From Siphlonurus alternatus (Eukaryota > Arthropoda > Insecta > Ephemeroptera > Siphlonuridae): a stretch of DNA of 64,000 nucleotides. A program made the translations under genes and the position numbers. Within the stretch, counting starts at the first letter, position 1, and each line of letters opens with the position of its first letter. The DNA is taken from the NCBI GenBank assembly GCA_949825025.1, contig OX463778.1, positions 50,616,829 to 50,680,828 on the forward strand, read 5' to 3'. Shown piece after piece: positions 48,963-63,700 of this stretch. The notes under the pieces were generated by a model that did no database searches, was not told the origin of the DNA, and was given only the letters and a program-made list of their open reading frames with translations.

Positions 48963-51900
48963 TTAAAATTACAGTTTTGAAAAAATAATAATTTTCAATT
49001 ACAGAACTATTTTTATATTGTTGTTAAAAACTTTGTAGAACCAAGACTGTGAAGGAAAATAAAATAAAAATTTGATTTGTTTTTGTAATTTCTAACAAAC
49101 CTGAAGAATTAATGTTTAGATGATTATTGGAAACCGACAATAAATAGGAGTGAAAAAATAGTAAACATTTTTTTCAAATTATTTTTTTTTTATATGAATT
49201 GAGTCATCAAGCGAGCATAATAATCAACAACGTATGGTGCAAGACAAGACAGAAAGTAGTTTCTTAGTTACAAACGTACAGTACTAGTTATGGCTGAAAA
49301 GCTCTTGTGTTGTTTGGGTAGTAGGGGAAAAAAACTACCCGCTAATTGTAAGAATAACAAAATCATGGCAAGCCCCGTGACAAATAAACTCGATGGTATA
49401 TTCATACATATTTTCCACTACCTTCAAATTTCTCAATGAAATAATGCAACAAATTGATTTTGATCAATTTAAAGTTGATAAAAACTTGGCACTTTTAAAG
49501 AGGCAAATTGAATACAGTATATTATATTTTTTAAGACCCATTCTTTGGTAAAATAAATAGGGTCTTTACAGGAATGCATATAAAACAAACATAAATAATT
49601 TATAAAATATATTGTTTGAACTATGTGAATGCAATTATTATTAAACATTGAGAAATTTTAAAACAGTGCAACACATATATAAAGAGGAAGATATTAAGCA
49701 GTAATCATGTGTTCATTTTCAATTTTACCATCTTTAGATAAATTAATTTCCAACAACTTTTATTGTTATTATTTTTTTAGTTTTAGAAAAGTTAAAATTG
49801 TTTGCCAGGTCCCTGAATTTGACGACAGTACCTCCGATTTCTTAGCACACTCCATCGTAAAAAAAATATCAAAGTTATATTCCACATTTATTTGCTGTCT
49901 TTATACACAGTATCTGCTTAACACCACTTTTAAAATAAAAGATTTAATTAGTGTTATCACAATTTTTTTATTTTTTTTTCACCTACAAATAAGATGATTT
50001 TTTTAAAAGGGCATTGCCATGGCAAAATTGAAAAATTGCTGTCACATCATTTAGCTTCAAGTCTTGAACTTATATAGTCACCACTGTTTTTTGCTTCTTT
50101 TACAAGAAAAAAAAAAAAAAAAAAAAAAAATGCTCACTAAAAGTTATCTTGTCAGAAAAATAACAAAAAAAAAAAAAAAAAAGAAGAAGAAGAAAAAAAA
50201 ATTGTTCGTTATTTAATTAAGTTACACTAGCAGTAATAATAGTTAATTAATAATTATTATAATAGTCTTAATTGTCAGCCAATCTTTATCACACTGGCAC
50301 TAAAGGCATAGAGAGGGCGCCTTGGGGATCTCAAGAATAGAGAGTAGGGAGGGGGAAAAGGGGAGGGTCAATTAAGCGTTTCAAGAATTGAATTAAGTTA
50401 TAGAAACAGGCGGTGGGTAATCAAGAAATTGAAACAGAAAAAAAAGCACTTTTCATGTTTTAAAATGTAATAGATTATGTTCCATTTTAGCAGAAGGAAA
50501 AAATAATCAGTCTTGACATGTTTTAATATTTTTTTTATCACGGACTTGCAAGCACTTATTAATTTAATGTTGATAAAGCATATCACTTTTTTTTTTCCGT
50601 ATATTTCCCATCAACTGCTTTTTTCCAATCATACTAAAAATTGGACTTCTATATTTTCTTTGTTAACTTTGAATGTTAGAAAGAACTGGATTAATCCATA
50701 AACAAATAAAAATCATGGAATATGAATTTTAGTAAGTAGCATACAGAAAGATTTAAATGGTCACATAATTGAGCGACACTTTAATAGTCAGCAACAAACC
50801 TCTTTACATATTATATAAAAAAAGGCACAGATAATAACAATAAAATCAAGTCAATGTTTAAAACTCTGTAATAATTCAATTCATGATTGTACAGCAATTT
50901 CTCGATACTTCAAAAAGTTCATCTTCAATGAGTCATCTTCATTTAAATTGTTATTTATTTTTTTTTTTTACTTATAAATGAACATAGTGGGGGCAAAATT
51001 CCAAATATTCCATGATATATACAAGTTTATCAGATCCACATTCTGTTGGTTTGAAAAAGACTATTAATGTGATATAGCAAATAAACCCAATCACGCTAAG
51101 GCCTATATATATAAAGTCACAAACAGGTCAACTGTCTGTTACATATTAGCCTGAATTAATTAAGCAACACACATAAAAAATTGTGCATTGCCCATCATAT
51201 GTAAAAGAAAAGAAAAAAAAAATAACTTACAGCAAATGACTTGAGAATTCACTCAGAAAAGAAAATAAAATCTGAGTTTTTTTTTTTTTTTTTTTAGTAC
51301 ATGCAATTATTTTTACATTTTGTTTTTACTGCATTCATTCAAGCTGTACAACAAAGTTTACAAATTTGCTGTGTTCATTATATAAATAAGACAACACTTG
51401 GAGCAGCCACGAGAGATTACACCACACGTCAAACAGAAGTCAAATATTGAGAGATTGAGCAAATAATAATAACACTTAAAGAAAATGATACAATGATCAT
51501 TTTTTAAATTTATTTTTACAATACATACAATTTATAACAGCTGCTGCAATAACCTCTCTTATATATTTAAAAAAAAAAAGGATTTTATACATATTTGCAA
51601 AATAAAAATGGTAAAATTTTCAAATATTACAGTATCTCTTTTTATTATTATTAAAAAGATATTTACTAAAACAAAACCTCCATAGATTTTATTATTATTT
51701 CAAAATCTAAAAGTGTTTTATTAAAAGAAAGAAAAAATACATGTGTATATATATTTAAGATTAAATATTCAAAATATGCAATTCAGTATTGAAGTACTAA
51801 ATAGGAAAGAACATTGGCACAATTCAGCTGGCCAATATTCAGTAAAATTGCATTCTTAGGTTTTTGTGGTGGAATTATTTATCAAAACTAAGAAATCTAA

Positions 51901-52056
51901 ATAAATAACATCTAACCAATACATAAAGTCACAAAATGACTTAAACAACAAAATCATGATATTTCATGATAAATTAATCTCTCGTTGCTTACTCTAGTGT
52001 CCCAATATTTGTCCCCCTCCCTATTACAAGAATTACAAGGCTAGGAGGGGTCACTG
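48963..52056. other. Non-coding region between the transporter and faf
   Basis: AT-rich DNA with several poly-A and poly-T runs (for example 50,106-50,129 and 50,167-50,212). The part nearest 52,056 is probably faf 3' UTR. No gene recognised in the small open frames. Confidence 0.5.
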
Positions 52057-54736
52057 TTAATTGTCAGTGGGTGCGGCTGGTTCGCTCGGAGTGATCTCGA
52101 TGGTGGGGCTTGTGAGCCGAGGCGAAGAGGCCTCCGGGACACTTGCCGCTGGCTGGTGTGTGGGGGTGTTTGGGGGCGGGGCCTGGGGAGCGGGGCTCGA
52201 GCTGCCCGCCAACACCACAGGCGATGAGATGGGGCTGGGAGCTGACGAGAGGCGCACCGTGTGAGTTGATGTGCTCGTCACTGGCGTTGAGTAGCAAACA
52301 GTGCCGCTGTTACTGCTGGTCACCGCCACAGGCACTGGAGTGTACCTGCACAAAAAGCAATTGTTTATATAAATGGTGTATCATGGATGAAACTTAGCTG
52401 CCCCCTTCCCTTCTATATAGCTCAATTATTAAAATATAAATCTAATAGAATTAGAAGTGCTATATAAAATTTATATAAAACATCATTCTCTTGGTTTAAT
52501 GTTTGACCAAATTTAAAAATTTCCCTTCAGATAAGATGAGCATAAATTGTAAAAAAAAAAATATGTATATATATAATATTTCATATGATTTTTTAAAATA
52601 TTAAATTAAGCAGCAGTAATACTGACAACATGAAGGAAGAACTCACGTTTGCTGCTGCACAGGAAGGGGCTCTGAGGAGCTGCTGTCTGTGTGTGGTGAC
52701 GTTGCTGGCCGAGGGCTCACTTGCACCGGAACTACCCTCTCACTGAGGGCTGACGAGGCAGGCTGCACGTGCTGCAGGTACGACGAGCCAAACTGCCCCG
52801 AGGTGGATACCACCGTGGTGAAGGAGCCCGGCTGCTGGGAGGTCTGCTGGGGCACCGGGGGAGCCTCGTCGGCCATTTGCGGAGAACTCTCTCCCTCCTC
52901 CGACACCACTTCTTGCTCCTGCCAAACCCACAACTGTAAAATCACACCCTCTTAACTAATACTGAAATTAGTTTCATCAAAGATGTTAACTGTTCTAGAC
53001 TGTTAGTGAAAGAATTAAAACAATTGGAATGTAGTAAACAGAATGATAATGTGTACTTTTACTGTTATAGCCTATTCATTGATTTGTGTGACTCTTTTGT
53101 GCCCAAAATTTTAGTTGTTATATTTGTGGGACATAAACTTCATGATTTTTTTTTAAAACATTTGCTTACTAAAACCTTAAATTATTAATATCTACATTAA
53201 AATTAAACAGTGATAAATACTATGCGTTCAATCTCTGTAACAAAATAAAAAGGTGGGCAGTTTTTCCTTTAAGAGGGCTTACCGCTTCTGGGCAAAGTTC
53301 AATGGCCTTTTCGAGAGTCTTGCGGGCTGAGTTGGAGCGTTCTAGGAAGTAGCCGTTGGTGGTGTCATTGGACTGCGCAGGTGGCGACCAGTTGTTGTAG
53401 GAATACTGTGGGTTGGCGGGGTAAGGGCGCTGTAACAAGATATGATTACAATCAAGTCATACAGCCTTGTGCTCATCACTAGACAAGCAATTTTTTAAGG
53501 TAGAGATAATACGGATCAGCTGGCCAAATGCTAAAAAAATCCCATTCATAAAAATTATGAAAAAAATTTAAAATGTTCTCCTCTACATCCCCTATCAGTA
53601 AGTAAAATATCAGGCATGGGTCTACTCACATTGCTGAGTATCAAACAAAAAATACTTTTGTTGTGCTAACATTTGTAAGAAGGGCACAAATATGAACTTG
53701 AATTTACGTAATAAATGTGGAAGTTTTTTTAGAAGTGACTTCCAACCATATCAGTAGAGACAAAAGAGACATTAGAGTAAAAATTACAAGCAACTAACTT
53801 TTGATTCTGAGGCAACAACATTATAGATCTATCAATCTTAGCTAACTTATAAATCTGAAGTACCACCTCCTGCTTACTGCCACAGTGAAGAGAGTTTAAC
53901 ATCTGATTGACTTACCCTCTCTAGCTCATCCTGCAGCCAGTCGACCGAGCTTGCCCAGCGCCGCCGGATGTCTGCGTTGGAGCATAGCAGATGGTTTGCA
54001 TTGCGGCACTTGTAGAAGAGGCTCACTAGCAGCTTGATACACTGGTACGCTCGCTTCTGATAGTTGCTCTTGGAACGCATGATTGTTTCAAATAGACCCT
54101 CCCGCTCATCAGGAACTCCTGGACATCATTAAATTATTTTATTACCACCAGAAATAATTTATTTGTATCAAATAACGGTAATAAAGAACTTACTGAAAAC
54201 AAAACAAACAAACAAAAAGAGAAGAACTTGTATTTTGAATTATTTATATAAACTTAAAAAATAGGAAAGAATAATAGTTGAAGAGAATGCTCTTATCACC
54301 AAGAATGTGTCATTGATATTTGTTCGAAACACCTATTAAAGCTGTAATATTGAATAAATAAAATATACTGAATATTTAAAATAAAATTTTATAGGTAAAA
54401 TAATAAATATGGCAGTCACCTTTGAGAGCATTGTGGATGCGGTGAGTCTGCCAAGAGTCCTCAATGAGCAGCACGGCGAGCAGCAGCTCCATGTGATGGC
54501 GCAGCTCGTGGCAGTAGGCGAAGGCCACTTGCCACAGCAGTTCGGCCAGCACCGAGCGAGAGAAGTGGGGGTTCTCCCAGCAGCAGAACTGCAGCAGCTT
54601 CACTGTGTCCTCACTGGGCGTGCTGTCCTCAATCAGCTTCTTTACGTAGCTGCACACCACACGTACAAGTTAGACAAATCATCCAATGGGGTGTAGTTTT
54701 ATGGAATGGTGAGGGGTTTGTACAATTAATATGTAT

Positions 54737-54795
<59 letters not shown>

Positions 54796-57700
54796 TTACA
54801 ATGTTAGCTTACTACAGCATATTCTGCTATTAGTGTAAGCATTCAAACTTAACAACAGTACTAACAACAGTTGGAAGGATTAATAGGAAAGGAGGCGGCT
54901 GTGGCCTTGTGTTAGGAACTGCCCCGGCATTTGCCTGGGAGTGACAATGGGAAACCACAGAAAACCATCATCGAGGCAGACGATACCAAAGGGAACGACC
55001 TTCGGCATCTCCCGAATACAGGCAGTATAGTGGAAGAACATACATGCCATCTGTCGGGAGCTTACCAGAACACGCTGCCATACCTCAGCTCGAAGTGACG
55101 AAAAGTCACCTGAGCCAAGGTAGGAAGCGATCCTGGGTCTCCCAAGCGATAGGCAGAGATCAAACCACTACGCTACGCAGCTCGGTCCACTGTATATTGT
55201 TTCCAACTGTAAATTTTGATAAACTAGTCAAGATTGTACTTCATGTGACATTGCTTTTCAATGTAGAGTCCATTTCCTCACCTTGTTCTGCCAAAGAGCA
55301 GCTCCTGTGCTGCTGGCTGGATGTTCATGATGTATTCTGGACACAGAGGCTCGAAGTACGGGTTAGGAAGAGGAGCCATGCCCTAGAAATAAACAATTAT
55401 AAGATTCATGGTGACATGAGGCTCACCTGGTGTAATTAAATTTTCTATAATTTCTCAACATTTTAAAATAATTGTAGGCTTGAAGTTAGTTGTTTCAATA
55501 TATAGCGTGCTACTGACCTGCTGTGAGGACTGGTTCTTGGCAGAGACGTCGCAGCATCGCACCAGCAGGGACACCACCTGGTGCAGCTTGGTCAGTTCCG
55601 TGTACTGGTACTTGATGGCCGGGCCAGGACCCTCATCAACCGACACAGCCATGAACAATGCTGGCACGTTCAGCTGGAAAAACACAGGTTGGTTAGCTTA
55701 CTGCCTATTTCACACCAAGAAGAAATACCTTCTAAAGGTTATCACACCAAGAAGAAATACCTCCTAAAGGTTATTTTTTATAATGCATGCTAAAGAAATA
55801 ATCAAATGATAGATTTCAAGAAGGATTATTTTTCTTAATTTTATTACGTACAATAATCAAATAAGAGATATATTTTCAGGAATTGTAGCACTCTACTGAG
55901 TTTAGAGTTACCTTGAGCAGCTGGGCCCTCTCGGTGACACCAAGGAGGGCATATGAGTGGAAGAGGGAAAAGTAGTGTGGCAGGTGTCTGCCGTGGTCAG
56001 CCACCTCCCGATGTAGCAGTAGCAGCACAGCATGTAGCAAGTGGTCACTCAGTGTTGCCAGTGGGTCCAGCAGCCCAGCAGTCGCTATCAAATCAAACAC
56101 CCAAGTTAGGGAAATTGCAAACTCATTATTAAACGTGAAGAAATATTTCTAGCTTCCCAAAAAATAAATCAAAACTTTAAAATAAATATTATTGTTTAGA
56201 GAAAATGGTGCCTTAGCCATAGAATTTCTTTATTTCTTTAAGAAAGCTTCCTCTTTCTCCCTATAGTGTTTTTCAATTGCTAAAATTGACACCTAATTGA
56301 TTTATATTATTTTAAATCACACCCCTATATTTGTCATCTTTAACCATCATTTATTGACACACTCTCCAGAACACTGACCTGTGCCCGTGATCAGGGGGGA
56401 GGGGCAGGGCCCGTCTTGGTGCGAGCAGTGAGCGAGGAACACAATTATCTTGGTGAAGGCAGACCGTACCTCGGGGCTAGGACAGCTTAGCAGGTACTCT
56501 GAGAATCTGGAAAAATAAATTACAAATGTTATGAAAATCAATATTACTTTACTCAACAAACATTACATTCAAAAACTTGATTTTATATAAATTGTATTAA
56601 ATGATGTTTGGAAATATACATTATAATGTATAAAGGCAAAATAACATTTATAACGATTATAAAAATATAATAACTCTGTATTTGCAAGAAGGATGGGACT
56701 AGAGGCTTACCTGTGAGGGTGTGAGAAGAGCACAGCGTGTGCAAACCAATGTCGAACCTGCCTCGAATTGCGCAGATGTGCCCACATAGCCTCGTACCAG
56801 TCGACTGCGGGCCCGCGCAGCGTCTTCTTGGTGTGCAGTCCCGTGTGGAAGAGGAAGCGCGCAGCCAGCTGCACACTCAGCAGGGACAGCTCTTCCGACT
56901 CAGGACTCTGTAAACCACACTCCCGTATTAACCTCATCACATATATTGCCTCCAAAGATCTTATACTAAAAAGCATTTATAAATCTCGTTGAGGTAGTTT
57001 TCGAAGTAAAGCAACTAAATAAAATTGACCTTTTTTATACTAGTTCTCTAGTTCTGTACTGTGTTTTTAATTTCATCTAAATAATCATAAACCAATAAGT
57101 CTGATAGTGAGTCAGAAACAACAAAGGTCCAACTTACCAGGTTTTCAGAAAGGTTGGCAGGGGGGTTGTTGCAGGTGATAAGCCTCCGCATGAACTGGAA
57201 GTATTCGGTGCAGAATTGGTTACGGTTGTGCATGAACTGGATGTTCTGCCGCCTCACACTTCGTTCTATCGCACTCGGCATCCTCAGCATGCCCATTTTG
57301 GTATCTGAAGCCAACATAAATACTTGTCAGTGAATGCATTTCCTCTACAAAAAATAATTCAGTAATAATAAATATTAATAGTCCAAGAACTTATATATTA
57401 TATGTCTTAAAATTGAAAATAATTAAAATAAGTCTATTATCCTTGCTTTTTATTATTTAAGTTACAGTATCAAATAAATGATTGATATTAGATAAAAAAT
57501 ATAATTAAAACTTGTGTAATTTAAAAATTAAGTCGTAGAACAAAAACAATTTAACGCTGAAAAAATTATAAGTTCATCAAACGTATGAATATTTTTCTCT
57601 TCTTTGGTGGGTTAAGTGTTTACATAAAGAGAGCTCGTTGAAGCTGCGAGTGAGATCGCTCTGCTCGACATCCAGCCTCGTGTAGTACAGCATGTAGGCG

Positions 57701-60700
57701 TTCCACCACCGCTTCTGGCGACGGTAGCTCATGCGCTTCAGCATATGGTCAAACACCTGAGACAGAAGCCAATCATTAAACAAATTCAAAATAAAAAAGC
57801 ATGGCAAAGCAACACAATTATGTAAAAGGGTACTTTTTGATTAAATTTTATCTTAACATACTGAGATAAAATGAATGTACTGGACTCACCTCTCCCATGT
57901 AGTCTCCTCCAAAACACTGAGTCTTCATTTCCTCAGGGTCATCCATTTTACATTCTGTCACATCTCCATCATCAAATTTATACCACTTGGCTGTGCCGTC
58001 AGGTTGCCTGGATCAAGGAACAACATTGTTACAATCTGAATGGTGCAACCAAGTTTTGACGAGGGTGCCTACCTGTGCAGTATGTAGGAATAGTAGTGTC
58101 CTCCGCTGGCCTGGCCGGAGTGTACCACGATACCGGACAGCTGGTACCTGGTACACATCTCCCTGGGCTGACCTCCCTCACCACCAGGATACTCACACTC
58201 TATCACCTCCCCTTCCAGCTTGGCAAGGCCACTCACTGAGACACAGAAATAATACTTTTAATCTTCTTTTATAAGACCATATTTCAGCATTTAAGCCTTA
58301 AAATGTCATTGAGCAAATAGTTGTTATTTATTTATTATTATTATTTCTGTTTTTTTAAGTTTGGGATCAGCTCTCCAATATAGAGTGTAACTAGTAGTTT
58401 CAAGGAACTAACTTAAAATACTACATGCATAACAAAGTTTTCAAACTATAAACTTAGATTAATAATTCAAATTTGCTAACAATCATAACGAATTTTTTTA
58501 ATGAGTTATTAGAAACCAAGGCTAAGAAAAAAGTTAAAAATTAAATAAAAATAACAAATCAGAGAGCAGTGTCAGGACGAAGTAGACTAACCAGTGTAAG
58601 GGTCCATATCAAGGTCCCGTGGGAACTCAAAGTAGTCATTGAACTTGATAGCACACACTCGCTCATAGTCGTACTCAAACCGCTTCAGCTGGATTGCAAG
58701 GATGGGTGGCAGCTTTTTTACACACAGCCTTTTTACTGTCACCACCTACAAACAAAAACGGAATTAATACTAACACTGAAATTTACATCTATTGACACAA
58801 TCTCTCCAGTTTCAACGTCACATTTCTTATTTAAAGATACTCAAATTAAGGAAAATAAACCATTTAGGTTGTGATAATCTTATCAAAAGAAAAGGATAGG
58901 AGTAACCAGCAAGGCCTTTCCGATCGAAAGAGTCACAGCAGGTGGAAATTCTTGCGGTCACAGAGGTTCACTCGAAAGTTTTTACATTTTTGAAACGTTT
59001 TTGAATGAATCATTCTACTTCTTCTTGTGACTGAAGAAGCATCTCCACGATGCAAAACGTTTCAAAAATGTAAAAACTTTCGAGTGAACCTCTGTGACCG
59101 CAAGAATTTCCACCTGCTGTGACTCTTTCGATCGGTAAGGCCTTGCTGGTTATTCCTATCCATTTCTTTTAATAAGATTATTTAAAGATACATTAGAAAT
59201 TAGTAAAAGCTTTGATGAAAGATGTACACAATCTACACAAATTTTCAATTTTCTATCTGATGACTTCAAAGAGCCATGTACATCTTTTGTCGAACTTTTA
59301 TGCTTATTTTTAAGAATAAAATTTGAACCCAAGCCCAAATATTGTTAATATTCAGATCCAGTCATATTTACCTTGGCATTACACTTCTCACAGTGATAGG
59401 CGTCTGCTCCCTCAAGCAACTCTCCTTTAACATACTGCTCGAGAGAGTCCAGCAAATTGCTGTGGTTACGGATGTCCACTGAGATCACACTAAATGGCTC
59501 CTCCTTTGAGTAGCGATGAGGGCAGCCTTTGCAGATCTTTTGGTCAGAGTATGAGCCTCCAAGCACCTTGCTCATCACCTGTTCCTGACGCAGTGCCTTC
59601 AAGGCCTCATCTAGACTCTCCACTAGGCTCATGAAAAACTCCACTGCGTCCTGCTGCTCTCGCAGGTTCACTGGCTCCCCCTGAAGCCTGCAACAAGAAG
59701 TGACGTCAGGGTACATACCACCAGGACAGCTCTCATTAGACTTGGATCAAGAAGTTATTTTAACAGAAAATACGATGAAACCATATTAAGTTTAAGTGTT
59801 CACAGAATGTTCGTATGTGTGAGAAACTCACTTGAAATGTTTCCAGAGTCCACGGGGTACGTAGTACTGTAGCTTGCTGTAGGCGAGGTGACCGAAGATT
59901 GCTTGCACTTGTTTCAATATACCGATGTTGTACTCACGCCGACCTTCCTCCAGGTCACCCTTGTCAGACTCATTCTCTGCCTCCAGGCAGCCCTGCAAAT
60001 GTACACAAGGCCCTTTAACACCAAGAAAAAAAAGAGGAGAAAAAGAGGGTTTAAAGTTTTTCAAACCATAAAGTAATTTTTTTATCTTCTCTGATTTTTT
60101 TTTTTTTTTTTTTTTTTTAATGTTGTAAATCGTCGTTGTAGCGCTCTTTTGACCAATCTAGCTTTATAAGTTATGACTTTTTGACCAATCTAAAATTATA
60201 AGTTTTGACCTTTTGACCAATCTTTAAAAATTTTGGCAGGGACAAATGTTCAAAATCTCAAAAGTTACAACTTTTTTTTTATTGCGCCATTCGAAAGAGC
60301 GTAAAATTTGCCACAAGATGGCACCACTCGTACAAGAAATTAAGAAAATAATTGATTGGACAAAAGGTCATAACTTATAAAAATAGATTGGTCAGAAGGT
60401 CAAAACTTATAATTTTAGATTGGTCAAAAAGTCAAAACTTATAAAGCTAGATTGGTCAAAAGAGCGCTACAACGACGAAATACAGTAACATTCTTTTTTT
60501 TGTTTCTGTAAATAACAATTAGTTACTGACTTTTGTTGACATTATTATTTTCATAATAAAAAAATAAAAATCCCAAGCTGGATTTTCCTATTTGTCTCCC
60601 CCATGTGTGACCAAGTGTTGCCCCCTCACCTCTGCCTCATTACGCTCCTCGCCACTGAAGTCCTCGTTGAGGTCGGTAGCAGCGCCCTCTGCGGCCAGCA

Positions 60701-63700
60701 GCCCCACACGGATGCTCTCCACCATGTACAGCTGCTGTAGCACCGAGTTCATGTAGCACGTGGCACCAGCGTTCTTGAGACCGGTGAACCCATGTACAGG
60801 CCGTGGACCAACAGGGGGCATGTAGTCCCACTCAGTCAGAGGCTCTTCTCGTTCTGTAAAGTTGAGTTTACCATAGCATATAAAATACAATACTTTGAAA
60901 ATTGAAAGCCTTTGGGGAGGGGAGTGGGAAATATAAAAAAATAGTAGATTTAAATTAAGTTGATACATTATTTTTAAAGAAAGAGGGAATATTCAAATAA
61001 TAAAGTTACTTCGTAATTCTTACCAGAGTAAAACATTTCAGTGAGCATGGAGACGAGCAGCCTCATGTTTGGTACACAGCCCACACAAAGTGCTACAAGC
61101 AGCTCAAAGGCAGCAGTCACAGTTGGTGGGGCTTGGCACACGGGAACGGCAGCCTCCATGGGGAGCTCACCGGTGCGCCATAGCTGGGCCATAAGGTGAG
61201 ACGCAGGGAACACAAAGTCCTCAACCAGCTCCTGCAACAACACAAGACTTAGTAAAACTACCTTAATTTTTTAGCTATAGTAATTAAATCAAGAAATAAG
61301 TTTGATACAACTACTATCTAAGTTATTGATTTGATTCATGTATTATTGTATAATAATATTGTTGACTGCCGACATACCCTGATGAGGTTTCCACTGCGGC
61401 AGCCTAGCTCATGCTTCTTGTCTGGGCTGACGAAGGAGAGCAGCTCCCTGGCGAGGCCCAGGTGTCCCTCCAGCACAGCGTCTTCACATTGGCTCTCTCC
61501 AGTCTCTCGAACGTTCTCCTGCAAAATTCCAAGTCAGACCCCAGATACAATGTGTGCTACCAAAGCTCTACTCACCCTGATCTGTTTGAGCCAAGATATC
61601 TCATTGTTGAGCAATGTTTCTGCAGTAGGAAGTGGACAGTTGTAGACAAAGGCGTAGTTTAGTAATCGACATAGTAGCTGAAAAATAAGACAAACAAATA
61701 AATTTTTGGTAAGGAGGCAAAGTAAAAAATAAATAACATCAGTATCTGGTAAAATTTTGGGACAAAATTTAATATATTCAAAACTTTACTGACACCCTAA
61801 GACTGCAGATACTAAAAATAATTTGCAAAAAAAAAAAAAAAAGAAAGAAAAAAAAAAAAAGCAAAGGGGAAAAAAATGAAGTCAAAAATAATATACTGTA
61901 TTAATAGTAATAGAGTATGCATGCATGCATAATAAACATTTACTCCTTGTCAGTGAACTATGAATTCAAAAAGCCAGAAAATTTCAAGTTATAAAATAAT
62001 AAATAAAATAAAGTAACTTATAACTTTTCTGTTTCAAATCTTGACAAATCTAGTCAAATTTTAATTTTTCCTTCTTTTTACGACAACTTTTTTGTGAATT
62101 TAAAATACTTTGAAGAAAATTTTACTTAAAAATGAGTGATTGGATTACTGGTGACTTAAAAGTTGTTCTACTCACGTGGAAGTATTCGTGTGCCTGGTGG
62201 GCGTGCTCCAGCACAGTGGAATTAAGCACGGTGAACAGCAGGGTCACGCAGAACTGCAGGGGCTGCTGAGAGCCCGTGCACCACGTGGACACCAGCAGGA
62301 ACTGTTCAGCTGCTGCCACACGGATCGCCCTACAAAACAAAATCAAGTCAGACCGACTAAAACACACATTTCCCGTATGAGTTCCATATACAACAAACAC
62401 AAAAAAATAAAATTATCTGATTGAACTGCAATAGGACTTCCTGCAGTCAAACTCACATTTACACTAATATTGAACAATAATTTTAACTTCTATCACAATT
62501 AAAGATTATTATTGTTACTACAATGGCCATCACATTCCATTAATTAGTGTTTTGATGTTTTTTAAACGTCTCTTAATTTTAACTTGACGGACCCTGTAGT
62601 TACGCCTTGTTACAAAATCTCACCGGCTGGGGCAGAGTAGCAACAGGTCGATGATGAAGGCGTGCCACAGCTTGTCTCTGGTGAGCAGCTCGAGGCACTG
62701 CGGGTGCAGCATCAGCTCCACAGTCAGCACCTCCAGCGCCTCTCGGCACACTGAGGGAAATCAAGCAAGTAAGTATCTAATAATAATATCTAATAATGTT
62801 TGCCAAATAAAAGTACAATAGACTTTAAATTACCTGAACAGATATTTATTTATTTTTTTATTATGCCCTAAAATTATGCCTTTTTTTATTCCAACATATT
62901 TAATGTTAAATATACTTTTAAATGTCTATACCTAGTATACGTTAAATATTAATTGCAGGATTTAAAGTTAAAACTGCACCAACAAACTTTGGGGGAAAAT
63001 AAGAAAAAAATGCTTGAACTAAACGGTTGACTCACCTAGGACGTCATCATGATCTGGCAGGGTGGGAGGAGCGGCACTCGCCTCCAGCTGGCGAGCATGC
63101 AGCTGCTCAAGAGGTGCATGAAGGGCTTGGAGGCCCCCAGAGCTTGAGGCCCATGCAAGACGCATCGTTGCTCGCACTGTGGCTGCATCAGGTAAGCGCC
63201 AACAAGCAGCCTGGGAGAGAAGCGGCAGCTGCCAAAGTGCTGTGCCTACCTCACTACCCTGGAGCATCTGAAAACATAAGCAAAATTATCAGCATCATTA
63301 AAAAACACCGAAGCAATAAGAGAAATAAATTATCACAGTAAATTTGTACCAATTCAATGTATTGCATTTTATAACAATGTAAAAACAAGCTCTCACCAAG
63401 AGCACTATGGTACACACCTGCTGAGCAAGGCTCTGCGCCAGCTTGGCAGCCACCTGCCTCATCATGTACTCAGTGCTCTGGTTTGGCACAGACTGCAGGG
63501 CACTACGCAGAACGGCAATGGCTTTGCTCCTCACGAGCGGCGTGGCCACAGCAGAGGTGTGATTGCCCACAGGGTGGGGGGCGTCTGAAGAGGTAGGGGA
63601 TGGGGAGGAAGGCACGACCTTGTCTTCCAGCACGCAAGCCATTACATGGCCCACCACAGTCAGCACCAACTTGGCAAGCTTCAGCACCGTCAGGTAAGCA

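Noticed and set aside
52061..63341. Many plus-strand frames of 60-131 codons
   Set aside because: Antisense to faf exons or inside its introns. The minus-strand exons have conserved USP9X motifs and consistent splice phases.
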